Source: Heterotrichella gracilis
Taxonomy: Eukaryota; Sar; Xanthophyceae; Tribonematales; Xanthonemataceae
Assembly: GCA_032358255.1 (NCBI GenBank)
Contig: JAULBX010026741.1
Coordinates: 1 to 43,933 of the forward strand
Reading direction: 5' to 3'
Length of the DNA: 43,933 nucleotides
The notes under the pieces were generated by a model. It saw nothing but the letters and a program-made list of their open reading frames with translations, searched no databases and had not been told where the DNA came from. The position numbers and the translations under genes were made by a program. The stretch's first letter is position 1. The number at the start of each line of letters is the position of its first letter. This document shows, piece after piece, positions 1 through 11,695 of the stretch.

Positions 1-176
1 GGCAGGTGAGACTCGCTGTGGAGCCTCGATGGGCATTGGACTTTAGGCCCTAAATGCTGAGAATTAATTTCTAATGTCTGGTGTCAGCAAACCCCAAACC
101 TGCAACCATGCTATTATTACCCACCACCACAAATTTTAAGCCCTCACCCACATGCCCCCTCACCACTACGACTCAC

Positions 177-1652
177 CTCTACGTTGAGGTCAAACACACC
201 GAACCTCTCCAGCTCCACAATGGACTTCTGCATGAGCTGCCGGAGGGTCTCATTGGCACCCCTAGTGGTGGCCGCTGACCTGCACGCCGGCTTGCGGCGG
301 GAGCCCCCGTGGCGCGACCGCTTGCGGCGAGACCCCCCGCGGCGAGACCGCTTGCTGCGAGGGGGGGCGCTGGCCGATGAGGGAGTCCGCGCATGGCCAG
401 CGGTAGGCGTGGCCATGGAGCTGGAAGGTGGGGGCGCAGAAGCCCCCAGCAATGGCAATGTCCCCAAAGCCATGCGGGGTTCCGGGTCCTCATGGCTTTC
501 CCCCTGCGAGGCCATGCTGGAGTTGTACCCCACGTCAAGCCCACCCTGGGTGCGTAGGCCACGCATGGAGCGGCCCTGGCGAGTGCCATGGCCTGGCCTT
601 GACCTGAGCAGCGCCAACTCCTGGTTGATGCCCATGTTCCCACCAGCATCATCCCCGAGGACAGCACCATCCCCGGGGGACCCATCCCCGGTGTTGCCAG
701 ACGAATCTCCAAAGTTGCCAGATGCACCCCCGAGAGAAGGAAGCTGGGCTGTCTCAAGGAATGTGGACAGGCCGAAATCATACCCCTGGGAGCCGGGGTA
801 CGTGGCTGACAGGCTGTGAGAGCTGGGCGTGTCCTCCATGGGGGCGAGGCACTGCTGCTGGGGAGTGGTGGAGGGCAGTACAGTGGCGCTGGGGACAGCT
901 GGGGTGGCATGGTCCGTGAGTGCTAATGGCAGTTGGCCGCTGAAAGTGCACAGCCAGTGAACGACATGTCCTGTCCCGAAGTCTGTGGACACTGCCACCT
1001 GGCCCACTTGCGGCACACCAGCCACGTCATGCACCTGCACTTTGCAGGTGCGGGCAACGCTAAAGACTTTAGAAAACGGTATAGAGGCAGGGGGTTGGTC
1101 ATCCACTATGCTTCCACGCTTGTTGTGCAGGTAGGGTCTGGTCAGGTGTATTCTATATGCAAGAACTCTTACAAGTGTGCATGGCAAGTGTACCGTGCAG
1201 ACTGCAAACACAACAGCATAGGTGATACAACTGGAGAAGGGCAACATGCTGCAGCTTGCGTGGACAAGCAAGTGATGCAGGTATCAAAAACTGGCCAGCC
1301 ATGCAGCTGGTCAGCCATGTATGAGCCTAGGTCTGACCTAACAAGCCCTAAAGGCTTTAACCCCTACACAATCACCACAGTCGAGTGCAACCCCCGGCTT
1401 GGCATTGCATATGCTGCTGCCTGAGAGCCATGTTTACGGGTCCCAAACGAGGATGCCAACGTGCCAACGTACCTCTGTCCCACTTGGCCCGTCTGAAGGA
1501 ACCTCTAGGGCAGCATCAAGCTCGTCACCAAATGACGTAGCTATAGCCTCTACTGGGATGCCTTCAAGGGCATTCCAGAACTCTTCGTCTGCAATCTGCA
1601 CGGCGATCCTGCTCTTCGCAGTGGACTCCAAATCAGCAGGCTCGTCCATCAT
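177..1652 (-). CDS. Unrecognised nuclear-looking protein, 5' part (left-truncated)
   Basis: Two exons are read on the minus strand. Exon 1 (1652-1473) opens with two tandem ATG codons and gives 60 residues, acidic and rich in Asp/Glu, ending at a strong GTACGT donor in phase 0. Exon 2 (857-177) follows a clear pyrimidine-tract CAG acceptor, stays open for 227 codons and ends at a GAG|GTGAGT donor, so the gene continues past the left edge (a small exon in the last 20 bases is possible). The exon 2 product is Ser/Gly/Asp-rich, then carries a basic block made of repeats of the type RRGGSRRK (around 380-290), which looks like a nuclear localisation signal. It ends with a hydrophobic/charged stretch containing LRQLMQKSIVELERFGVFDL, possibly the start of a folded domain. 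I recognise no family. Coding status rests on the long open frame and matching splice phases; the exact intron is inferred. Confidence 0.5.
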
Positions 1653-4072
1653 GAGCTTGCTCGTCTAGTGGTGGCACCTGCAGGCGGTTGCAAACACAAC
1701 AGTTTAGCTGGTCATCATGTGAATCTATAGCTGCAAAATTTGGTGTCGCAATACTGCATATGGGTATGGGACAAAGGCGGGACACCCTAGAACGAGGCAT
1801 GCCCCAAGCCCCAGGAAAGCCCTTGGCCGATGCATGCACACATGAAACTGGGACAGGTAACTGGCAACAGCCAACGCATCTAGATCTTTTTTCACTATGA
1901 AGCAGCACGATTAACTCCATGAAGCGTGAACGTTTTCCTTTCCCCAGCTAGTCGGGCTTCTAAGCAGTGCAGGGAAAAGCTTCGGCATTTGCAACAAAAG
2001 AGTCAGCTATTGAAGCTTGCGCAAGCTGTAGGTACTCGTCAGCTTCCCACGCGCGGACGCAGGACAATGCAAAGAAAATTGCACTGGCGGTGCAATCGTG
2101 CACAGTGCTGCGGGGCACCATTTTGCCTAGCGCTTAATCGTCGTTTGCAGGTGCCCACGGCAGTGCAGCTCTTGCCCGCAAGCGCAACGTGAATATGAGA
2201 ACGGACGCCGACATGTGTGGGCAGTGGGTAATAAGCGCTGGAAATCGGAGCACAACGAAGGCGCAAGAACCCTTCTACTTCAAAGTTACACCACCCAAGA
2301 CACATCTTACAAGCTTGGCACCCGTGCACGCTCAGTCCCACCAGATAGTGTCCAAAGCGAATTCACGCGCTTTGGACACAGTCTGGTGCCGATTGGACCT
2401 GCTCACTGTTCACTTATCTCGAGACATGGGCAAAAAGCGTGGTTTTGACGGGAAAACCAACGAAACTGTTCCGTGTACTCAGTGCTTTATTGTATTCAAC
2501 AGTATTGGCAGCCGATCTAAGCCAAACTACAAAGGATTGTTTTCTAAAATGGAAGGGGCATAGACGCACCTTGGGTGGGGCGAGAGGCGCCGGCGACGGG
2601 CGCAGATCGCCTTAGACCCCCACGTTCGGACGGAACTTGCGGGACTAGAAGCTCCCGAACTTTCCTGCAGAATACACGCATTGTTACACCATTGCAGGCC
2701 GAGTATACAACGGAAATCAAGGCTGTTTTAGAATCGGCACCCCCATCTCCCGGGACTCCAGTAAGCAGGTTCGGGCAAACACAATGGCCACTACAACGAC
2801 ACCTGCTGCATAGCAAACACCAATACAGCCTAATCGCATTCCGTCCCAGCTTGGCTCAAAGGCGAGTGCAAGTCTCAGGCAAAGCCGGGTGCGAATGTCA
2901 GCCAGGGGGGCCCCCGGGGGTGTCTCGAGACGAACCCAGTTGGACCAAAACTTACCTTCTGAAGTGTAGCAAGGGAAGCGACAAAGTTTACTTAACTACA
3001 GTAGGCAGCATATGGGGAAGAGAAGGCGTCAACCCAGCTCAAAAGCACAAAGACAAAGGACCACATTGACGCAGGTTTAATACTTGCCAGTTGCCAAACC
3101 ATTCTGGAAAGGGTTCTCGCTTGGACCTTGAATGATCAAGAATAACGACACGTGGCAATCAGGAATCAAATGGATGTATGTGCGCGCACGTGCGGTGGAC
3201 AGCATTTTCACTTCGTCAGCAAACGACGATAGCGAAACTTGTCTCACGTAATACATGGCATTTTGGCACAATATGGTGGGTTGCTCAATGTCACATGGCA
3301 GTGCCCATTCGATGCCCGGCGGCCCGCCCGGTTCTATTGTCTGGGGAAGTGCATCGTGCAGAGAAAGAGGAAAGCAAGGGGAACGCACAGACTCTGGAGC
3401 ACTGCCACAGAGCACAGAGGCGATATATACATATGTGGATGAACAGGGAGTTTTTCTGGCCTCTTGACCCACATATCTATACTTATTGTCTCCCACGTTC
3501 GCTGCACCTCTGGGCAAGCGAAAAGTTGCACGCGGCACTGGATGCACAGGCCACCGCCCAGCCCAGGTAGCCACCGAAACAACATGGAATGCAGCACCAG
3601 ATGCAAGGTACAACCACTGGCACCGCACCCCATAGGCATACATGGTACAGCCTACTGACTGGTAATAACCACGATGATGGTTTGCACATAAATGTGCTTA
3701 GTCTAGCTAGCCTGTAACACAGCCCTAGTGATGTTCCCTGCGGCCATGACAATCGGCAGCCACTGGCGCAACAAAGTAAGAAAAAGAACCCGTGAAGGCG
3801 GAGTTAGGGGGGCACTGGCTGACACCAGGGCACCACAACCAGAGGGCAGGCGCAACCAAGACCAGTTTACCGGGGCGATAGCATTAGTCCACCGCTCCCT
3901 CTTTCGAATCTTAATACCTCCATCCAAAGTCTGTACACGTACAAACATGTGCCAGTCCCAACCGATTGCCCGCCATTGTCTCGCCCTGACACCACGCGCC
4001 ACCCACGACACGTGTCCCGCAGCCCCTTCCACGCCTGCCCATCCCTCCCCTTCTCACAAGATAACTGCCCCT
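1653..4072. other. Intergenic stretch, no supported gene
   Basis: This is the region upstream of the left-edge gene and downstream of the degraded KMS1 copy. It is less GC-rich than the coding exons around it. Open frames exist on both strands (for example 2575-3069 plus and 3077-3643 minus), but none has a recognisable domain or a coherent chain of splice sites. A weak candidate exon on the minus strand lies at about 3350-3250: it follows a CCCCAG acceptor, contains EPGGPPGIEWALPCDIEQPT and ends before a GTGAGA donor. It has no supported partner exons. Similarity to the flank of KMS1 may begin at about 3985. Confidence 0.5.
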
Positions 4073-5230
4073 TGCGCGCCCGCTCCACCCTCCGCTCCAC
4101 CTCCCTGAGGTCCAGCGCAGCAGCATGGCCCACCGCAAATTGGTGCACACACGAGGCAACAAACTTGCCCACCAGGACCACCATGAGGGCGCCCCATGGG
4201 GAGGGCACCATGCGCACAGCCGCACCCCGCACACCGCCGGGGGTGGACAGAGAGGCCACAAGCTTCTGGAACCACCACCTGCAGGAGGGGTGGGGGGGCC
4301 TGATTGTGAGTAGCAGCCCACCTAGCGGTGGATGCAGGCGGGTGGAGGTACATGGTGGGGTGAAACCACAGCATGGCGGGTGGGCATGCACCCGGTTACT
4401 CCCGACTACTCACCGGGAATTGCCAGCGGGAAGATACTGTGTGACATCCTACCCTTGGTGACCAGCCACCGGCCTAACACCCTGCCCATAAGTCCCTCTA
4501 CAAACGCATGATATATCACCCCCGCACCGCCACCCCCACTCCCCCCCAAAAAAACATCCACCCACCTCCCGCCCGCCACCCGCCCTCTGCGTGCCACCCC
4601 TGAACGTCTTGTATATGCGAGGCGATGAGGTGGTGCACCGCCTGGGCGGGGGAAGGTGGGCTGGCAAGCCCGGCAGCCACGGCGGCAGCGCCCACTCCAG
4701 CCACCTAGGTGCACCTGGATGATTCGCTCGCGGGTGGCGCGCCGGAACACAGTCACAAAGAACAGCGTCTGGAAGCTGGTCTGTGGGGGCAGGGGTGGGT
4801 GTGGGTGGCATGTAGTGGGGTCACAGGTAGAGGCGCTTCCTTCCTACGTGATACAACAGCTACAGGTTTGCAGGCACAGTGACCTGGTAGGCACACTGAC
4901 CAGGTTCGCAGGGACTGTGACTTGTGCACGCCATACTTAGGGTCCCTGTGCAATCCTCATCCACCGCCCTTCCCCTGCACTTGAAGCACTTCTGTGAAAC
5001 TTGTGCCCAAACCTCCCACGATGCCGCAGCTGTGACCCTCCTTAGCATAGTATGCTCTGCCCCCCTGTAGGTAATCCCCAAGCCTCCTTGTCCCGCCCTG
5101 GCATTGTCCTTCCCACATGCACACCACCCTTCCCTCCCGCACCCACCTTGATCGCCCCCTCCCCCCAGCAGGGTAGCATTACAAACACCTCCCAGAATGG
5201 CATCACGCAGTGGCCGCCTGCAGGCAAAGG
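4073..5230 (-). pseudogene. Degraded partial tandem copy of the VMP1/KMS1 gene
   Basis: This is a second copy of the 3' half of the intact KMS1 gene at 6613-9869. Segments matching exon 7 (about 4281-4073), exon 6 (about 4777-4570) and the 3' part of exon 5 (about 5215-5142) occur in the same order and strand, with related intron sequence between them, including the tract around 4863-4945. The copy is broken. Its exon 6 equivalent has a one-base deletion in the stretch encoding WLPGLPAH and an 11-base net insertion near ERIIQW. The exon 5 equivalent is frame-shifted after PFWE. The exon 7 equivalent, the best conserved part, has lost the TGA that ends the intact gene after RKGQ and reads on. 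No equivalents of exons 1-4 are seen. A non-functional segmental duplicate is the simplest reading. Confidence 0.85.
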
Positions 5231-5588
5231 ACTGCCGGGCCTGCTGGGAAGTCAACTGGCGTCAACAGCCTGACCTGCCCAGAAGCAGATCCGCGCAGGC
5301 GCAGTGGAATCACGCAGCAGTCTGTGAAGCTCTGCAAGCTGATGACCGCAGCTCCTGTCATCACCTGGGTACTACAGTCCTTGCATATGCAAAGCTCTTG
5401 AATAAACTGCAAAAAAACCCAGCAAAAACGGTGTTTACCTGCGCACTGCGAGACTGCACCGCACGCCAGAGTGCGTCGATGTCCGGTGTCTCAGACACCT
5501 TGCCCTGCTTTGTCGTGCGCTCTGCAGGTTGCAGGTTGCATGGTGCCGTGCTCTTTCCAGACGTTGAGCGGGAAGGCAAGGTCGCCAT
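5203..5588 (-). CDS. Possible small two-exon gene, unknown
   Basis: A 50-codon exon (5588-5439) starts with ATG, reads MATLPSRSTSG and ends ALWRAVQSRSAQ at a CAG|GTAAAC donor. After an intron of only 32 bases (5438-5407) ending in a T-run and GCAG, a second phase-0 exon (5406-5203) begins FIQELCICKDCSTQVMTGAA and runs to a stop, for 117 residues in total. The second exon has five cysteines. The frame is consistent and codon composition plausible, but the intron is unusually short, no family is recognised, and the 3' end runs into the edge of the degraded KMS1 copy. It could be a remnant or chance reading. Confidence 0.28.
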
Positions 5589-6612
5589 CGGTCTAGGGTT
5601 CTGAGAACGGAGGTTGGTGGTGCGGGGTTGTTTCTGGAGGGTGGGGGCTCCTGCGTTTCTGTCGTCAACAAGAAAGGCCGGAGATAAGATAGGGGTACCA
5701 CACACAAAGGGCTTCGTTTATGACCCTGCACTTCATACCTGTCGCTGACAGTGTCAGGGTTACGATATGAACCTGTAGTGCCCCCGGGCAGTCAACACTG
5801 TTGCTCTTTTTATGGCCAGTCAACGTTGTGCAGAAAACATTATAGGGTATACAATATCATGAGTCATACAGTGGGCCAATACTTCCCAATTACCCTTGAG
5901 GGTTTATTAGAACCCTTGAGAAGGAATCTGGTCTCTCACACAGTGGCCAGTGGCCCGGCTTGATCCGACCGTTGAGAGCCCCTACAACCCTTAGCCAAAA
6001 GCTATACAGCAGGTACCATACAGCACGGCACAGGTGATGTGACACATGCCCCTCGACCTCGGCATCAAGTCCGATGTTGATGCACCTGCTAGCATCTGCG
6101 TTCTTGAAGTAATATACCTCTGCCTGTCCCAACATGGCCAATGCATGGCCAAGGGCAACAGGTTTTGAGGTTCAATACACCATCAGGACACACGATGCGG
6201 TCACTGAACAACTTGGCCCATGCACTGCCATTGTTGCCGCAAGCAATCAAAAGCTGTGACTGCTTGGGGGGTCTGGATTCCAGACAAAGGTTCTTGTGAT
6301 GACCGGAATGGGCCATATGTAGTCTATAACCCATTGCCATGGCCTGACAGCTGACAATGTCACTGGCGCACAAGCAAATATTGGGCGGCAGGCGGTGCAA
6401 TAGCACAGGCTAAACCGCTAGCGCCTCTGCTTTGGCCTCCCACCCATCGTGATTAAACATTTTCCATGCCTACCACGTTGATACTACACGTTCATGCCAC
6501 AGCAACTGTTGAGGGCAAGTCTGTACGTCACGAATGCCTCTCCCCGCCATGCCACCTTCCGCAACACCTCCCACACACCCCGCTGCCCCTTCACCACCTT
6601 CCCCCCCCCCCC
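5589..6612. other. Intergenic stretch between KMS1 and its degraded copy
   Basis: Immediately downstream of the KMS1 stop codon the minus strand carries a purine run (complement of the C-run at about 6600-6612) and then the presumed 3' UTR. A 105-codon minus-strand frame at 6406-6089 and the overlapping frame at 6141-5890 (containing YYFKNADASRCINIGLDAEV) look somewhat protein-like, with many cysteines in the first. I cannot link them by splice sites or assign a family. They may be remnants of an older gene. Confidence 0.4.
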
Positions 6613-9600
6613 TCACTGCCCCTTGCGCGCCCGCTCCACCCTCCGCTCCAGCTCCCTCAGGTCCAGCGCAGCAGCATGGCCTACCGCAAACTGGTGCACG
6701 CACGAGGCAACAAACTTGCCAACCAGCACCAGCATGAGGGCGCCCCAAGGGGAGGGCACCATACGCACAGCCGCACGCCGCACACCACCAGGGGTGGACA
6801 GGGAGGCCACAAGCTTCTGGAACCACCACCTGCAGGGGCGGTGAGGGGGATGGTGGGTGGGAGGAGCGATGGGTGGTGGGCCGCAAAAGAGCGGCAGGCC
6901 ATCCAGGGGTGGGTGGAGGTACATGCGAGGGTAAACGGCAGCATGGCGGGTGAGCTTGCAACTCCCAGGAATTGCTGCAAAATAAACTTTGCGTGACATC
7001 CGGCGTAACCCCCTCCCCCCTTTCATGCCCAGTCGCTCCCCTAACACCCCACCACCCTCCATATTAGTTCCTCTACAAATGCATGAACCTCCCTGCACCG
7101 CCACATCCCCTCAAACCCCCTCCAAAACACACAATCACACACCTCCCGTCTGCCGCCTGCGCCGCCGCCCTGCGCGCCACCCCATCCTGGAAGTCTTGTA
7201 TATGCGAGGTAATGAGGTGGTGCAGCGCCTGCGCGGGGGAGTGGTGTGCAGGGAGGCCCGGCAGCCACGGCGGCAGCGCCCACTCCAGCCACTGAATGAT
7301 TCGCTCTCGGGTGGCGCGCCGGAACACACTCACGAAAAACAGCGTCTGGAAGCTGGTCTGTGGGGGCAGGGGTGGGTGTGGGTGGGGAGTAGTGGGGTCA
7401 CAAGTAGAGGCGCTTCCTTCCCACATGGGCACACACGCAAGGGGTTTACAGCGTACATGCCCGCAGGCACTGTGACTTGCACAGGTCATACCTTGGATCC
7501 ATAATGCTTCCCTCAACCACAGCCCTTCCCTGGCATGCCAAATTTTATGCATGTACCCGCATCGCAACCCAGCTTCCACCAACCCCTGGCCTGTATGCTT
7601 CGGACCTCTACATTGGTGGTGATCTCCAAGCCTCATTCCCAATCCTTCCGCCACACCCACCCTGCCCTCCCCTCCCCTCCGGCACCCACCTTGATCCCCC
7701 CCTTGCCCAGCAGGGTGGCAATGAAGAACTCCCAGAATGGCATCATGAAGTGGCCGCAGCACAGGCCGCACAGGTCAAACAGCGCGTTGGGGTAGGAGGC
7801 AAGTGCCAGGATGCCCCAGAAGCCCCACTGGCGGATGAAGGCCACCATCCACCCCTCCATGCGGCTGTACAGGCCATGGGCAACGCCGGCGGGTTTGGCG
7901 GCGGGGGAGGAGGCGGTGGTGTCGTCCTGCAGTGGGGAGGGTGTCAGGGGCTTTTGGCCAAGGGGAGCGTGCATGCCGCAACGAGAAGGCGGCGCTGCCA
8001 CACACCGCTGGAACCTTACAAGCCCATCGTATGCACCCAGAACCATAGGTTTATAAAAGCCACAAGCATGATCGTGCACCCACCTGGAACAGGTCTGTTG
8101 CCTCTGCCGAGCGCTGCCCCGCCTTTGCCGCATGGTAGCTCACTGCGTATGGCGGGATCTCACCCAGTGCAGTGCCTGCGCCCCACAGCATAGCGGTGCC
8201 AATAACCTGCGGGGAGGAGGGTTTTGTTGGTCCACACGGTCTGCCAAATGGTGGGGGATTTGGTGGGGTTGAACCAGTGCACCAGGTGCACCACATATGT
8301 GGCAGGCCAAATGCACCAATTGTACCATGAACTGGCGAATGCTGCTGCACTGGCGCTTCTTGAGTTATCAACCCCATGCCTGCATGTGCTCCATGCCCTC
8401 CAATGGTAATTAGATTATGACAAGTCTTATGACTATCTCATTACCATTGACCTCACCCCGCCACGCACCCTGCCCGCTGACCCCATGCTTACCTTCCCAA
8501 ATATATCCCTGAGCCTCAGTGTGCCTGGCTCCACATCCCCACAGTGGAACCCCTCGTCGCTGTACCAGGTGTCGGCACGTGTGTCAAAGGCAAGGTGGCC
8601 GCATGTCTCAGCGGCAAGGCAAACCTGGGAAGGAACAGGGACGCGGCGCATCAAGGAAGGGTTGGAGAGTGGTAATGGTGCCAGCATGGAGGGCTTATCG
8701 CATCCACAAGGCAGCCATCCAACAGGGCAAGCGCTCTGTCAATGCCCACGTGGGGGCTGGAGGTGCATTGGCATTGCAATGCTCACACATGCGGACAGCC
8801 ATCATGCAGGTGCCACGCAATTCCGGCAGCCACTAATAGGCCTGCCACAGGTTGCAGGGCAATGGGGATCACATGCTTGCCATGGCGCAGCAGGCCATGC
8901 ATGGAGCTTGTGCAGAATCATGGCATCACTGCGTGCGCTGGCAAGGGGTGATGCAGCCCATACGTGGGTAGGCGGGGACACGTGTAGGGGCCGCATGGGC
9001 AAGGCTAATTGCTCAAGTGGCAGCAAAACTGGCTCCAGTCCCAATGCATTTGAACCAGAGTCCGTCCATGCACTCCACCCCTCCCGCCTACTCCCTTCCC
9101 ACCCCCCTGCGCCACCCACCTTGAGCATGTGCGGGAACAGGAACAGCAGCCCAGAGTGCATGCCGGTGCCCAGCCCCACCGAGGACAGCACCCCCAGCCC
9201 CACCCACCACACCACGTACTCCACCCACACCTCCCCCTCGCGCACCACCCCCGGCGCCACCCCCACCGCCTTGGCACCCAGGTAGGCGCCCAACGCCCCC
9301 AGCAGGGTGGCGAGCAGCAGGGGCCGGCGGCGCAGCCAGTGTGCGGCGCGGGAGGTGGCTGCGGCGGTGCATGCGGAGAAGAGGTAGAGGGTGGTGAGAG
9401 GGGAGGTGAGGAGGCCGATGCGGCGCTGGCGGCGGCCGCGGGCGCGGATGAACTGCACGGGTGGGGGGTGGGGGGTAGGGATGCATTGGTTCAACACCTG
9501 ACAGCGCTGGCCTTCCAAGAGCCGTCTTTCTAGTCTATTGCTTATGTTAAAGCGCCCTATAAGCCGCGTGCAAGCAGGGCGGTTGCGCCCACGTGGCATG

Positions 9601-9869
9601 CCTGGCAACCTTGCCATGAGTCATGCCGGATGCTGACTATGGCTGGTCCCTGGCTGCCAATGCCAGCTAGAGCGTGCATGGGTGTGGTTGCTGGGTGCAG
9701 CCAAGGGATATTCATATATAAAAAGGCATTCTTCTCATTGATATCCCTTGGTGCCAGAGTATGTGGGCGGTACCTTCTGTATGTCCCCCCTGTCAGCGGG
9801 TGAGAGGGTGGCCAATATGTCCTCCAGCTGCTCGCGGCTCTCAAGCTTCAACCCGTTGTTGGTGGCCAT
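6613..9869 (-). CDS. KMS1: VMP1/KMS1 family ER membrane protein
   Basis: Homologue of vacuole membrane protein 1 (plant KMS1/KMS2), a multi-pass ER protein of the VTT/DedA-like superfamily; animal VMP1 is a lipid scramblase acting in autophagosome formation and ER contact sites. Seven exons: 9869-9774, 9452-9120, 8624-8493, 8206-8084, 7926-7690, 7357-7143, 6829-6613. They join in frame to 450 residues plus TGA, close to the roughly 400-residue family size. The family signature is clear: [20 protein letters not shown] (residues about 113-132), the re-entrant-loop block [12 protein letters not shown] (about 196-207), and [19 protein letters not shown] followed by [14 protein letters not shown] (about 269-305). 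[12 protein letters not shown] comes later (about 326-337), and a hydrophobic C-terminal helix precedes the basic end [11 protein letters not shown]. The start is the first ATG of an open exon 1 ending in AAG|GTACCG. The gene is divergent from the GT61-like gene. A broken copy of exons 5-7 lies downstream. Confidence 0.92.
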
Positions 9870-11695
9870 GGCGCCTCAGGGTAGGGTAGGGCCACTCGCT
9901 GCGCCCTGCCTTGGCACCCACACCTGGGCTGGGTGGGGGGAGGGGGGAGGGGGTGGCAGGCGTAAATCGAGTGGCTAAACGCTTATGCAATGTAAGTGTG
10001 GTGACAGACGTTGCTGCAAGAGGTGAGGTACCGTGCAGAGGTGTGTGGCGAGGTTCGCCGGGGTGGGCATTAACACAGATGGCCGTATATTCCTTGCGCA
10101 CAAAACCGGTTTGAAACGGGAGAAGCGAGCAGCAGTGCATATGCATGCGTAGCCGTGTTGCCGCTAAAAACAAGGTTTGCAAACGCAGCAGCCGATATGG
10201 CCGGTACCCACATATGTAGTGTCCAGGATTTGCTATTGCTTTTTGCACACACGCCCTTGGACTGCTGACACCACACCCCACGCAGGACAGCGCACGCCAC
10301 ACTGCACGACTGGCTATGCTCTAGACACGCGTGCCAAGAATAAAGGACTTTGCATGTAACCAACCCCTCCGTCAACTTCGACGGACTTGACGGGACAAGA
10401 GCCAACGCTTGTGGGCACTCGTGTGGTACTCGTCCCGTAAGGGGTGCCTGGTGGAACACCCGGCAAAACAAGTGAATGCAGTGAAAGGAGATAGTGGCAA
10501 CCCACCTGTTGTCAATCAACACGTGTAGCTACGCGGGCTTGTGGCCGTCTATGTGTCAGATCATCCTACTGGGCTGGCGGGGGGTTCAGAGCAGCAGCTA
10601 GTGGTGTCGTCAAGGAAATTGACCAACCTACTGCAGCACCGACCAGCGAGTAGATAGCTTGCACTGCGGGTTGCAGCAGTGTTTTATTTGCGTTTCATAC
10701 CACAAACGCAGCGTAGTTCGCCATATATATTTGGTGGCGTGGTTCGCCTTTGCGCGACACGTCCAGTGCAACTTCAAGCGGCTGAGTGCTGACGTGCCGC
10801 ACCCTAGCGCAGGGTCTGAGCAAACCCTAGAGCGACAGTGTTACAGTTAGTAACAGTACGGTACAACCTGCAAGGCGCAAAGTATCCTTTGAGCTTTGGG
10901 ACACAGCTTCCGTTGTGCAAACTTGACTAGTTGGTTGCAGCAAAGCTTTGCTCGAGGAGAGTGCGACTCTAGTTGGCCTGCCGGTTGACCTTGCCGACCG
11001 CACCACGCCCAGCGGTAGCAGTGCCCTTGTTCATTTCTGTGCAACGGTGTTCATGTTGCAAACTACGACGGTGGTAACCTTTGCATTGACAGGTTTAAAA
11101 GGTCTAGCGCGACTAGTTTGGTTTCAAACCTCCCTCCCAATGGTCATTTGCCCAGCCCAACAGCCCTCTCGAGGAGCTGCACCACTTGTGCTGGTTCGCT
11201 GTCATATCGGACGTATGAACAAGTCTGACGATCAATCTTCTTGTCGGAGGAGCCTTGTCGGCTGGATGTGACGCCCGCCTAGCCAAGGTGCGCATATGCA
11301 TGCATATAGGGTCTGACGCGCACAGCCCACGCACCCAACGTGATGGTTGAAGGGTGCTGTAAGGAAGGGGTTAGCTGCGTCACCCAGATGCTAGTGATAG
11401 TGCGTGGCACCATGGCCCTCCACTGCACGGTGTATGCACTGTAGTGAGGGTACACCCAATGCTTGGTGCTGGGCAAGCGCATATACAGAACAACATTCTG
11501 GAGGTGCGAGGTGCACTGAGCGAGGGAATGGACATAACGACACTCTATATGGTGCAGGCACCCCTGCCACTGGCTTGCACACCTGCCCCCACCCCCACTA
11601 CCAGGCAGAACCCCACCCGCCCACCACCACCATGGCCGCCCTCCTCTCCACCACCCGGTACCCCCACAGTCTCCACCCCTGATGCCGCAGCCACC
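9870..11695. other. Divergent intergenic/promoter region, KMS1 and GT61-like genes
   Basis: No supported gene. It must contain the 5' leaders and promoters of KMS1 (minus) and the GT61-like gene (plus). G-rich runs lie just upstream of the KMS1 start (about 9935-9960), and C-rich/CCACC tracts precede the GT61-like start (about 11585-11690). Open frames such as 10948-11271 plus and 10522-10070 minus show no domain or splice structure. Confidence 0.5.

Noticed and set aside
2575..3069. A 164-codon plus-strand open frame as a gene.
   Set aside because: No recognisable domain, no supporting splice or promoter structure, and residue composition like translated non-coding GC-rich DNA.
3336..3372. 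Minus-strand reading PLSLHDALP resembles the peptide produced by translated Illumina adapter sequence.
   Set aside because: The bases differ from the adapter at many positions and the match is not continuous. Surrounding sequence looks like ordinary genomic DNA, so this is coincidence and not contamination.
4125..4391. Treating the exon 7-like segment of the KMS1 copy as a second functional gene.
   Set aside because: The neighbouring exon 5- and 6-like segments are frame-shifted, exons 1-4 are absent and the stop codon is lost.
9712..9726. CATATATAAAAAGGC as a TATA box.
   Set aside because: It lies inside KMS1 intron 1 with no start codon or gene suitably placed on the plus strand downstream.
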